Source: Flavobacteriales bacterium UBA979
Lineage (GTDB): Bacteria; Bacteroidota; Bacteroidia; Flavobacteriales_D; Sanyastnellaceae
Assembly: GCA_002292325.1 (NCBI GenBank)
Contig: DBBR01000028.1
Span: forward strand, 13,647-45,966
Length of the DNA stretch: 32,320 nucleotides
Reading direction: 5' to 3'
The notes below the pieces were generated by a model that ran no database searches, had not been told where the DNA came from, and worked only from the letters and a program-made list of their open reading frames with translations. Position numbers and translations under genes: made by a program. Positions within the stretch are counted from its first letter, which is position 1. Each line of letters starts with the position of its first letter. Below, piece after piece: positions 16,777 to 25,368 of this stretch.

Positions 16777-18315
16777 TTAGGCAACATGCGGGCCAAACCA
16801 ATCCCGAACACGCTCGGGATGAACTGGATGGGTGGTGCCGTCAAAAAGCCGCGTCGGATGATGTGTGGCTTCGCGACATGACGCGTGAAAATTCTGTATA
16901 CCAAGCGCCATCCATGCATCTCGCTGTTCCGGCCGAACTCCACTTCCCACGGTGACATCAAAACCGGCCTTTTGCCATCGCTGAATACGCTCTCGCCCCA
17001 TCCAGGCGGTGCCTTCCCCTCCACTGGTAAGGATGCGTCCGATGCCAATCTCTGCCAATCGCTCCATCGCTTCTTCTTCATTTGAACATGCATCCAATGC
17101 GCGGTGCACCACCAACCGATGGGAGCCAAATTCTACCGCCCAATTTCGCAACAATTCCACATCCAATTGGCCATCAGCCAGTAACCCCCCTACGACCAAT
17201 CGGCTGGCACCGGCGCGCAGGGCGCCTTGGATTTGATTTGTCATCCACGCCTTTTCGGCCGTTGAGTAAACAAAATGGCCAGCACGGCATCGGATCAATG
17301 CATGAATGGGCAGGCCATAGGCACCGGCCATACGGATGTCCGATTCTGGCGAAGTCAATCCTCCACACTCCCAATGAGCGCATAGTTCCACCCGCTGAGC
17401 TCCATTTTCTGCTGCAACCCTCACATCTTCAGGTGAGCTGGCACATACCTCCAATTGGAACGGCTCCATGAGGTGCAATCCGTTTTGAACTGAATCGACA
17501 TCCTGCAATTGGGTCAAATCCAGTACTTCCTCGGCTGCATCCAACTGAGTTATTCCGTGACCAGCGTCCATCATGGCTTGCAAGGCAGTTGGCAACTCCA
17601 ATTCTCCTCGTTCTGTGTGTGGTTCGAGTGCCTTCAAAAATGGCATAAGCCGTTCAGCATTCAATCGAAATAAATTCATCGACACCCGCACCGGTCCTCC
17701 GGCTGCAGCGTGCGCGACTTCCTGTTCTGAAGGCTTTTCGACAATGCGGCGAATGGATTGACCATCCCCTTCAAGAATGGCGAAGGCCATGGTCTTAGCT
17801 GCTGGCAATCCCAACGCTTTGCGGTCGTAGGCGAGCAGCGCTTGGCCTTGAGGAGCTGATCTCAGGCGCGCCAAGGCCGAACGCGTAGGCAGATTATCTC
17901 CGTTGCATAAAACCCATGCCATTCCGGCGGGAACCGGATCATTTTGGAGTGCACTTCGAACGGCATCCCCTGTTCCGAGAGGCGAAGCTTGCACGACACA
18001 TCGGATGCGCATTTTGGGGCCTGCGGGCGTGGTATTCCATTGGTCGAGAAATGGCTCTGTGACTTCATCGGATGAACCAATGACCAAGGTTGCCTCCGTG
18101 AATCCCGCGCGGAGCGCTTGGTCCATAATGAATTGAATCATCGGCTCCCCATTGGGTCCGACGCGAATCATGGGTTTCGGGCGGTTCTGCGCGTCGTCAA
18201 TCCACAGAGCCGAGCCCTGTGCGCCATCTGCGCTGCGTTTCATGCGGCTGGCACGTCCGGCAGCCAAAACGACAATTCGATCACATCTCATGGGTGCAAG
18301 GTCTGAAATGTTCAT
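16777..18315 (-). CDS. Sugar nucleotidyltransferase - CutC fusion protein
   Basis: The 512-residue protein has two parts. Residues about 10-280 are a nucleotidyltransferase (RmlA/MobA-type GT-A fold): VLAAGRASRMKRS near the start (the L-A-A-G-x-x-x-R-M nucleotide loop), RPKPMIRVG (KP motif), ATLVIG, and the metal-binding VLCNGDN. Residues about 286-512 match CutC (PF03932): LEVCASSPEDVRVAAENGA, RVELCAHWECGGLTS, VVHRALDAC, ILTSGGEGTAW, and FHASCRE near the end. CutC was named for copper tolerance, but its biochemical function is uncertain; the barrel looks enzymatic. The stop codon of the kinase gene overlaps the start ATG here (ATGA), and the hexosaminidase follows by nine bases. The two domains are in one unbroken frame with no internal stop, so the fusion is real unless there is a sequencing error. 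Confidence 0.85.
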   Translation of the reverse strand: MNISDLAPMRCDRIVVLAAGRASRMKRSADGAQGSALWIDDAQNRPKPMIRVGPNGEPMIQFIMDQALRAGFTEATLVIGSSDEVTEPFLDQWNTTPAGPKMRIRCVVQASPLGTGDAVRSALQNDPVPAGMAWVLCNGDNLPTRSALARLRSAPQGQALLAYDRKALGLPAAKTMAFAILEGDGQSIRRIVEKPSEQEVAHAAAGGPVRVSMNLFRLNAERLMPFLKALEPHTERGELELPTALQAMMDAGHGITQLDAAEEVLDLTQLQDVDSVQNGLHLMEPFQLEVCASSPEDVRVAAENGAQRVELCAHWECGGLTSPESDIRMAGAYGLPIHALIRCRAGHFVYSTAEKAWMTNQIQGALRAGASRLVVGGLLADGQLDVELLRNWAVEFGSHRLVVHRALDACSNEEEAMERLAEIGIGRILTSGGEGTAWMGRERIQRWQKAGFDVTVGSGVRPEQRDAWMALGIQNFHASCREATHHPTRLFDGTTHPVHPERVRDWFGPHVA

Positions 18316-19382
18316 GGAATGTACTTGACTTCAATGCCCGGGGCGCCGAGCTCCACAGGAATCACATTTGCATCTTCCATTTCCAGCATCGTCCGCACAG
18401 ACTGCGCAGCCTCAGCGGTGCTGAGAACAAAAAATGTCCCTCCACCGCCTGATCCGTTGATTTTTCCTCCGAGGGCTCCTGCTGCCAGCGAAGCCTCGAG
18501 CAATTCGTCGATTTTGGACGTGGAAACTTCGAGGCCGTGGGAAAGCCAATGGTGATGTTCCGTTAGCAGTTTTCCGATGCCTTCTATGGCTTTCGGTTGG
18601 GAGGCGAGTAGCCCAGCACCGTGGCTCGACACCTCGCGTATTCGGATGGTTGCATCCATCAGGCGATGCTCCACAGCGGTCCAATCTTGGGGCCGAGCAG
18701 GAAATACGCCGGGCCATTCTTCTCCTATTTCCACCCCCCATTGGGCAATCAGTTCCAAACGGCGCTTCTTGGCACAAGATAGAATACCCAGTGTGTCTTT
18801 GGGTTGCTGAGAATCAATCAACGTCCAGACACCGGAGGGGTTCGTCAATTGCCTGGTTTGAAAATTCGGGTTGAATTGAATCTCTCGTGTTCCGCCCATA
18901 GCGCACATCACTTGGTCCATCATGCCGCCTGGCTCGTTGAACCACTGGACTTCCGACCGCCACGTTGCGTGGGCAATCCACTCGCGACCAGCCTCATTAT
19001 CCACGACTCGACCGTGCCGCAACGCAATGAGCGCGCACCATGCAGCCGTCAAAGCACTGGAACTGCTTGCACCAGCTTGCTGTGGGATTTGACTCGTCAC
19101 TCGAGCATTCCAGCCAACGGGCGGCAACCACCCTTCCTTCTTGGCTACATGCAAGGCAGAGAGCCAATAGTCTCGGGGTCCCGGTTCAGGCAGCGCATCC
19201 AAGTCCCACTCCTTCGAGTCCTCCAAATCGAGCAATTCAAGATGTACCCGCCGATCACTGCGTGTTTCACTTTCAATCATCCCCCGCAACCCAATGGCCG
19301 AGGCGACCACCGGAAATCCAAAATAATCTTGGTGTTCTCCGAACAGGCAGATGCGACCGGGCGCGGATGTAATCACCCTCAT
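18312..19382 (-). CDS. GHMP-family sugar 1-kinase, galactokinase-like
   Basis: The 356-residue protein belongs to the GHMP kinases. It starts with SAPGRICLFGEHQDYFG, close to the galactokinase signature G-R-x-N-L-x-G-E-H-x-D-Y; motif 2 (ATP loop) is PQQAGASSSSALTAAW near residue 110, and motif 3 is GGKINGSGGGGTFFVL near residue 330. It should phosphorylate a sugar at C1 in the cytoplasm. Galactose, GalNAc (as in the GALK2 branch) or another hexosamine would fit; sequence alone does not decide. The start at 19382 makes an ATGA overlap with the symporter stop; a longer frame to 19421 is less likely. Its own stop overlaps the ATG of the nucleotidyltransferase-CutC gene in the same way, which argues for close co-translation and a shared pathway. 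Confidence 0.85.
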   Translation of the reverse strand: MRVITSAPGRICLFGEHQDYFGFPVVASAIGLRGMIESETRSDRRVHLELLDLEDSKEWDLDALPEPGPRDYWLSALHVAKKEGWLPPVGWNARVTSQIPQQAGASSSSALTAAWCALIALRHGRVVDNEAGREWIAHATWRSEVQWFNEPGGMMDQVMCAMGGTREIQFNPNFQTRQLTNPSGVWTLIDSQQPKDTLGILSCAKKRRLELIAQWGVEIGEEWPGVFPARPQDWTAVEHRLMDATIRIREVSSHGAGLLASQPKAIEGIGKLLTEHHHWLSHGLEVSTSKIDELLEASLAAGALGGKINGSGGGGTFFVLSTAEAAQSVRTMLEMEDANVIPVELGAPGIEVKYIP

Positions 19383-21136
19383 CCCCGCGAACGATTCAAG
19401 GCGAGGACAATCACCGTGCACACCAAAGCGAGTGCCGCCAGCAATCCAGCCGTCATCATTTCACCATACAACCAGGAGCCCGTCGCAATGAGCGCAGCAT
19501 AGACGCCGATGCTGCCGAACACCATTGAGGCAATCCCGCGCGGCACGGACCAACGCTCTCCTTCTCCTTCCACCTTCCATCGGGACCAACCTGGACCACC
19601 GGGATTGACCTTGCGAACAAAGTTTTGCAAAGTTTCTTCCGATTCAGCCGGGGTCAGCCAAGTCGCCACCAACCAAATAACCGTGGTGATCAAAGATCCC
19701 CAAACCAATTTTTCATGGCCTGCGAGTTCCCACATTCCCCATGCATCATGTAAAAAGGTAAAGTACCCTGCCACCACCAAAGAACCACCCATTGCCACCA
19801 ATTCAGTCCAAGCATTGATTCGCCACCAAAACCAACGCAAGATGAACAACCCGCCGGTTCCCGCTCCAATGAGCAACAGCAAGTTAAAGGCTTGGCCCGC
19901 ATCCGTTAAAGCGAGCCCCAATCCACTGCCCAACAAGAGCGAAACCACCGTCGCCCAGCGCCCGGCACTGACTTGTTCAGCATCCGTCGCTTCAGGTTTG
20001 ATGAAACGCACCCAAAAATCATTCACGAGGTAACTCGCACCCAAATTCAATTGCGTTGACATTGTGCTCATGAACGCTGCCAACAAAGAAGCCGCAACCA
20101 AACCCAACAGCCCGGGAGGAAGCAAGCTCAACATAGCCGGGTAGGCCAAATCATGGCCGATTTTATTCGCTGGAATGTCCGGGAAAGCTTGTTGCAAAGA
20201 AGCCAGGTCTGGGAAGACGACAATCGAAGCAAGTGCGATCAAGATCCATGGCCAAGGTCGCAATGCGTAATGCGCGACATTGAATAAAAGGGTCGCTCCC
20301 ACCGCGTGCGATTCATCTTTGGCGCTGAACATTCGTTGTGCGATGTATCCACCACCACCGGGTTCAGCTCCTGGGTAGTAGCTCGCCCACCATTGCACCG
20401 CCAAAGGCACAAGTAAAATTGGAATCCATTGGCTGGGATCATGCAAATCAGGTAAAATGGACGTTTTGGGCGCGACATCGGCATGTGACAGCAAGGCATC
20501 CAGCCCACCGATTACCTCCAAGTCTAAAATGTAGATGCACGCCCATACCGACCCGATCATGGCCAAAATGAATTGAACAAAATCCGTCAGGATAACCGCA
20601 CGCAATCCACCCAGCGTGCTGTAAACGAGCGTGATGGCTCCGGTAACCAGCAAGGTTTGCCAGCCCGGCCAGCCCAGCAATATCCCTCCCAGTTTGATGG
20701 CCGCCAGCGAAACCGTCCCCATGACAAGCACATTGAAAACCAACCCCAAATACAACGCCCGGAATCCCCTCAACACTGCGGCAGGCCGGCCGCCATAGCG
20801 CAATTCATAAAATTCAATGTCCGTCAAAACCCCTGAACGCCGCCACAAGCGGGCGTAAACAAAGACGGTCAGCATTCCCGTCAGCAAAAATGCCCACCAC
20901 CCCCAATTGCCGCTTACACCTTGTTCTCTGACCAACCCCGTAACGAGGTTGGGTGTATCCGTAGAAAATGTCGTTGCCACCATGCTAATGCCCAGCAACC
21001 ACCACGGCATATTTCGACCGGCTAAAAAGAAGCCAGACGCGGTTTTGCCCGCCACCTTAGAAGCCCACAAACCCACTCCCAAGGCAAGAGCAAAGTACCC
21101 CCCGATGATCGCCCAATCCAATCCGGTTATCTCCAT
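19379..21136 (-). CDS. Sodium:solute symporter (SSS family)
   Basis: This 585-residue inner-membrane protein has about 13-14 hydrophobic segments spread along its length, starting with WAIIGGYFALALGVGLWASK and including the family features FFLAGRNMPWWLLGISMVAT near residues 35-60, GGLRAVILTDFVQF near 180, and AFMSTMSTQLNLGASYLVND (the conserved S-T region) near 360-385. It imports a solute with sodium, most likely a sugar given its operon partners. A frame starting at 21226 would overlap the upstream gene; the ATG at 21136 (MEITGLDW) gives a normal first segment. It is 22 bases after the YjbR-like gene and overlaps the kinase start by four bases. Confidence 0.9.
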   Translation of the reverse strand: MEITGLDWAIIGGYFALALGVGLWASKVAGKTASGFFLAGRNMPWWLLGISMVATTFSTDTPNLVTGLVREQGVSGNWGWWAFLLTGMLTVFVYARLWRRSGVLTDIEFYELRYGGRPAAVLRGFRALYLGLVFNVLVMGTVSLAAIKLGGILLGWPGWQTLLVTGAITLVYSTLGGLRAVILTDFVQFILAMIGSVWACIYILDLEVIGGLDALLSHADVAPKTSILPDLHDPSQWIPILLVPLAVQWWASYYPGAEPGGGGYIAQRMFSAKDESHAVGATLLFNVAHYALRPWPWILIALASIVVFPDLASLQQAFPDIPANKIGHDLAYPAMLSLLPPGLLGLVAASLLAAFMSTMSTQLNLGASYLVNDFWVRFIKPEATDAEQVSAGRWATVVSLLLGSGLGLALTDAGQAFNLLLLIGAGTGGLFILRWFWWRINAWTELVAMGGSLVVAGYFTFLHDAWGMWELAGHEKLVWGSLITTVIWLVATWLTPAESEETLQNFVRKVNPGGPGWSRWKVEGEGERWSVPRGIASMVFGSIGVYAALIATGSWLYGEMMTAGLLAALALVCTVIVLALNRSRG

Positions 21137-21158
21137 GAAACAAGAATACGCAATGCAC

Positions 21159-21518
21159 TCAGATTCCGAGTGCGGCCCGTTGTTTTTTTGAAAAACCTGC
21201 CACCACACGTTCATAACTGTGATCAATCCATTCTAATACGCGCTCCCTTGGAACATCGGATTCTGCCCGCACGGTATTCCAATGCCGCTTATTGGCGTGC
21301 CAACCAGGTGCAACACCATCATACGCCTCCCTTAATTCCAGTGCTTTCTCAGGGTCACACTTCAAGGTGACCCCGGAAAAATCATCCAAGTTTGCCAAGG
21401 CAAACACCTTGCCCTCCACCTTCCAAACACAAGTATGTGCATCAAAAGGAAACTCCTCTGTAACGTGGCTTTGAAGCAAACAATGGTCTCGGATGTCGTC
21501 GAATTCGAATGTTCTCAT
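21159..21518 (-). CDS. MmcQ/YjbR family protein
   Basis: The 119-residue protein resembles the MmcQ/YjbR family (CyaY-like fold): DIRDHCLLQ at the start, TEEFPFDAHTCVWKVEGKVFAL, VTLKCDPEKALELRE, and PGWHANKRHWNTV. The conserved P-F-D, K-V-x-G-K-x-F and K-x-H-W-N positions are all visible. The family has been called DNA-binding, but function is not established. It is the first gene of the minus-strand operon, 22 bases before the symporter, and diverges from the secreted-protein gene 55 bases away. I would not infer a direct part in sugar salvage from position alone. Confidence 0.85.
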   Translation of the reverse strand: MRTFEFDDIRDHCLLQSHVTEEFPFDAHTCVWKVEGKVFALANLDDFSGVTLKCDPEKALELREAYDGVAPGWHANKRHWNTVRAESDVPRERVLEWIDHSYERVVAGFSKKQRAALGI

Positions 21519-21573
21519 CGGTTTTGGACTTTTCGCTGTTAAATTGCAGCGATTTTCACAAACACCAAATTAC

Positions 21574-22497
21574 ATGCGATTCACTTTACCCCAATTGATT
21601 TTGGTTCTTATGCTGCCTGCTTTGGCACAAGCACAATGCGATGATATTTTCATCTCAGAATATTGCGAGGGAACGGGCAACAACAAAGGCATTGAATTTT
21701 ACAACCCCACCGGAGATGCGATTGACCTCTCAGCCTATCAACTGCAGCGATGGAGCAACGGAGAGGGCACAGCAACAGACTGGGTCGATTTAATAGGTAC
21801 CGTTGAAGCATATGGAACATGGGTACTGGTCAACGGCCAAACGGAAGATGTAGACCTAGGAGGTGGTGCGACATCACCCGCGGTTGATCCTGAGATGCAG
21901 GCGTATGCTGATCAATTGGACAATCCTTATCCGGCGCCCACCTATATGAACGGTGATGATGCCTTGGTGCTGGTCAAAGACGGTGCTACGGTGGTTGATA
22001 TTTTCGGAAAGCCTGGGGAAGATCCAGGGGTTGCCTGGACCAATGATGAAGCCAACGGATTCATTGACATCGGTGATGGAGCTCCATGGCTTACCTCCAA
22101 TCACACCTTGCGCCGGAAATATGATGTAATGCAAGGCGTAACGGTTCCACCTGTGACCTTCAATACGTTCATGGAATGGGACACACTCGTCGTGAATACG
22201 TGGGACAATCTAGGAATGCACAGTTGCGCTTGTTCTCCCAACTCAATGCTCGAGTTGGAGCCGGTGCAAACGGCGGTTTATCCGAACCCATCCACAACTG
22301 GACAGATCGTTGTCGAGGCCGACGAAACCATACAGCGCATCACTGTTTATTCAGCTTCGGGCCAGCTCATCCGTGACGAACAGCACCTTCTTGGCGCCCG
22401 ACAGTTCGCGATTCGCGAATTGACTGCCGGGATCTACTTTGTGAACATCCACGTAGCTGGCGATCGCACGTATGCTCATCAAGTGCTTGTGCACTAA
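21574..22497 (+). CDS. Secreted lamin-tail-domain protein with T9SS signal
   Basis: The 307-residue protein has a signal peptide (MRFTLPQLILVLMLPALAQA) and then a lamin-tail-type (LTD) immunoglobulin-like domain, recognisable from DIFISEYCEGTGNNKGIEFYNP, the DLSAYQLQRWSNG strand and DALVLVKDGATVVDIFGK. The C-terminal 75 residues carry a T9SS type A sorting domain (VYPNPSTTGQIVVE ... ELTAGIYFVNIHVAG), so it should be secreted across the outer membrane and probably anchored there. LTD domains occur in secreted nucleases and phosphatases and are often thought to mediate binding. An upstream ATG at 21493 is rejected because it precedes the signal peptide and overlaps the divergent gene. It is 10 bases from the TonB receptor gene and surely in the same operon. 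Confidence 0.88.
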   Translation: MRFTLPQLILVLMLPALAQAQCDDIFISEYCEGTGNNKGIEFYNPTGDAIDLSAYQLQRWSNGEGTATDWVDLIGTVEAYGTWVLVNGQTEDVDLGGGATSPAVDPEMQAYADQLDNPYPAPTYMNGDDALVLVKDGATVVDIFGKPGEDPGVAWTNDEANGFIDIGDGAPWLTSNHTLRRKYDVMQGVTVPPVTFNTFMEWDTLVVNTWDNLGMHSCACSPNSMLELEPVQTAVYPNPSTTGQIVVEADETIQRITVYSASGQLIRDEQHLLGARQFAIRELTAGIYFVNIHVAGDRTYAHQVLVH

Positions 22498-22507
22498 AGC
22501 ATAGCTC

Positions 22508-25354
22508 ATGTTGCGGTTGACTGCTTTTTGCTTTGCGTGCGCGCTGAGCTCGATAACTTGGGCCCAATCAGGACAACTCACGGGCGTGGTATCCGATGCA
22601 ATTACCGGAGAGACGTTAATCCAAGCCAGTGTATTGATTGGAACGAGTGGCGTAGCCACTGATTTTGACGGAAAGTACACCCTTTCCTTGCCATATGGCG
22701 AGCACGAGATCACGGTTCAATACATCGGGTACGAAAGCCAAACGAGGACCATAACAGTGGACCGCTCGCTTGTCCAGGCGAACTTCAAGCTCAGCACCAT
22801 CGTGCTGCGGGAAGCCGAAGTCATCGCGGACGTGGCCATTGAACGGGAGACTCCGGTTGCATTTTCCAACATCAAACCTGTGCAGATACAGGAGGAATTG
22901 GGTTCGCAGCCCATTCCCATGATCCTCAACAGCACGCCAGGTGTTTATGCGACCCAAGCCGGTTCTGATGACAACGGCCCATCCATTTCCATTCGCGGGT
23001 TTAAGCAACGGAACGTTTCCGTTTTGGTAGACGGCATTCCTGTCAACGACATGGAAAGTGGCGCCGTTTTTTGGAACAATTGGTTCGGCTTGGATTTGGT
23101 GACTCAGACCATGCAAGTTCAGCGTGGATTGGGTGCATCAAAACTCGCTCTGCCTGCAATTGGAGGAACAGTCAACATTGTCACGTCTGGAATCGAATCC
23201 TCACGTAAAACCTCGGTCAAGCAAGAAGTCGGGAGTTTTGGATTCAATCGTACCTCGGTGGGGCACACATCCGGACGCTTAGACGGCGGATGGGGTTATA
23301 CCCTCGCGGGCAGTTTCCAAAACCGTCAAGGCTATTTTCAACAGGACTACAATCGGGCTTTCTTCTACTATGTCAAAATCCAAAAAGCGATGGGCAATCA
23401 TACGTTATCGGTAAGCGCGACAGGATCGCCTTCCGAAAATGCCGCCCGTGGATACCAGCAGAGGATTGCAACGCACAACAAGGATTACGCTCGCTCCCTA
23501 TTCAATGGAAGCGATGAAGAATACGATCGGTTGCAAGGCTACAGCACGGCCTACGATGGCATATTCAATGACGGCACTTTATTGCAGCAAGAAGAATTAG
23601 CCGCCTACGATTCCCTCAATGCGATCTACGGTTATGCATCCGCAAATGACTTTGAAGAAGAGGTGTCTGCAACAGATTTCATCGATACAACAGGGCTCGT
23701 GAGTTATGGCAACCAATACAATGTACACTGGGGCATGCTCAACGATGAAGTGCGGTATGAGCGCCAAAACAAATACCATAAACCCCTGTTTTCCGTGCGC
23801 CACAACTGGCGTGTTACAGACAAGCTGTACATCTCAAATATGGCATACGCTAGTTACGGTTTCGGCGGTGGAACGCGGGTTGAAAACAGTTTAGGCGCAG
23901 GCGACTACACCCCAGACGGCCAAGTAGATTTTCAGAAATTCTACAACTCCAATACGATTGGGGGATTGTTTGGGCCTCCCATTGACCAAACCTATAGCGA
24001 CTCGTTGCTAAAGTCAGGACGCATTATGCGAAAGCTCTTCAACAACCATTATTGGTATGGAGTGCTATCTACATTTAGGCACGAGACTTCAGAGTCGCTG
24101 ACACTATCCGGCGGAGTGGACTTCAGAACTTACCAAGGTGAGCATTATGCGGAAGTTTTCGATTTACTCGGTGGAGATTACTTTGTCGACACGCGGAATG
24201 CCAATGCCGAGTCCAACATGCGCATGGTTGGCGACAAAATCGGCTATCACAATGACGCATTCGTGCGATGGGGCGGGGCTTTTGCCTTGCTCGAGTACAA
24301 AGGCTATTTGTGGAATGCATTCTTGAACGTGAGTGCCGTGACGCAGGGATATAAAAGCGTGGACTATTTCGCTGAGATGCAAGAAGACGGATCATTTACC
24401 ACTTCAGGGTGGAAGTGGTTGCCGGGGTATACCATTAAGACGGGCGGAAATTATAACCTCAGCGAGTATGCCAACACTTTTGTCAATTTGGGCCACTTGT
24501 ACCGAACTCCCGTATTCAGAAATGTGGTTGATTTTGAAAATAAATTCGTCGAAAACATTGAAAATGAGCGGATAAACTCCGCTGAGTGGGGCTACAGTTA
24601 CAGTAAATTTCCGTTCAGCGTCAATGTGAATGCCTACTACACTGACTGGCAAAATCGTCCGCTCCAATCGCTCTTGCGATTTGAAACCGTTGAAGGGGAC
24701 ATTGTTCGCGCCAACGTCAACTCAATGAGCGCCCTTCACAAAGGCCTCGAGACGGATATCGCTTGGAGGGTGCACCCCTCTCTGACCATTGAAGGCTATA
24801 TAAGCTTGGGCGATTGGCGCTGGACCAGCTCGGAAGACAGCCTCGTTCTATTGGATGACGACAGCAACTTACCTTACATCGACGTCGAAGGCAATGTTGC
24901 CGTTGTACAGTACAATGCCGAAGGCGTGGCGGTAGGAGATTCTCCCCAAAGTCAATTTGGCTTTGCGATGAAATACACCTACAAAAAAATCTACATCAAG
25001 CCCCGCTTTACCGTGTTCAGCCGGCACTACGCCGATTTTGATCCGTTCAGCCTCAACGGTGAAAACGAAGGAAGACAGTCCTGGCAAATCCCTACTTATG
25101 GCCTTCTGGATCTTCATGCTGGATACAATTTCAATGTGAATGAAACGAACATGGATGTTCGCCTGAGTGCTTTCAACATCCTGAATACCGTTTACCTCAG
25201 CAACGCCCAAAACAACGATGCGTACGGCGAGTGGTATTTCACAGACGCCAACCGCAAATACGCCTTCAGTGAAAACAATTTTGACGCGGGCTCTGCCAGC
25301 GTCTACATGGGGTATGGATTCCGAACCAACCTCAGCATCCGCATCCGATTCTAA
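22508..25354 (+). CDS. TonB-dependent outer-membrane receptor
   Basis: The 948-residue protein has a signal peptide (about residues 1-20), a carboxypeptidase-like regulatory domain (about 22-105, with TGVVSDAITGETLIQASVLI and TDFDGKYTL), and a plug domain (about 120-225) with SIRGFKQRNVSVLVDGIPVND and GGTVNIVTSG. The long beta-barrel follows and ends in FRTNLSIRIRF with the C-terminal phenylalanine typical of outer-membrane proteins. It imports a substrate using TonB energy. There is no SusD-like lipoprotein beside it, so it is not a classical Sus pair; the two neighbours are T9SS-secreted proteins, which points to the products of those enzymes as possible substrates. Gaps of 10 and 14 bases bind the three genes into one operon. 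Confidence 0.92.
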   Translation: MLRLTAFCFACALSSITWAQSGQLTGVVSDAITGETLIQASVLIGTSGVATDFDGKYTLSLPYGEHEITVQYIGYESQTRTITVDRSLVQANFKLSTIVLREAEVIADVAIERETPVAFSNIKPVQIQEELGSQPIPMILNSTPGVYATQAGSDDNGPSISIRGFKQRNVSVLVDGIPVNDMESGAVFWNNWFGLDLVTQTMQVQRGLGASKLALPAIGGTVNIVTSGIESSRKTSVKQEVGSFGFNRTSVGHTSGRLDGGWGYTLAGSFQNRQGYFQQDYNRAFFYYVKIQKAMGNHTLSVSATGSPSENAARGYQQRIATHNKDYARSLFNGSDEEYDRLQGYSTAYDGIFNDGTLLQQEELAAYDSLNAIYGYASANDFEEEVSATDFIDTTGLVSYGNQYNVHWGMLNDEVRYERQNKYHKPLFSVRHNWRVTDKLYISNMAYASYGFGGGTRVENSLGAGDYTPDGQVDFQKFYNSNTIGGLFGPPIDQTYSDSLLKSGRIMRKLFNNHYWYGVLSTFRHETSESLTLSGGVDFRTYQGEHYAEVFDLLGGDYFVDTRNANAESNMRMVGDKIGYHNDAFVRWGGAFALLEYKGYLWNAFLNVSAVTQGYKSVDYFAEMQEDGSFTTSGWKWLPGYTIKTGGNYNLSEYANTFVNLGHLYRTPVFRNVVDFENKFVENIENERINSAEWGYSYSKFPFSVNVNAYYTDWQNRPLQSLLRFETVEGDIVRANVNSMSALHKGLETDIAWRVHPSLTIEGYISLGDWRWTSSEDSLVLLDDDSNLPYIDVEGNVAVVQYNAEGVAVGDSPQSQFGFAMKYTYKKIYIKPRFTVFSRHYADFDPFSLNGENEGRQSWQIPTYGLLDLHAGYNFNVNETNMDVRLSAFNILNTVYLSNAQNNDAYGEWYFTDANRKYAFSENNFDAGSASVYMGYGFRTNLSIRIRF

Positions 25355-25368
25355 TTACGACCAACACG

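Noticed and set aside
18312..19382. Assignment as true galactokinase (galK)
   Set aside because: The signature is close (GEHQDY), but no galactose genes are near and the neighbours point to amino sugars; substrate left open.
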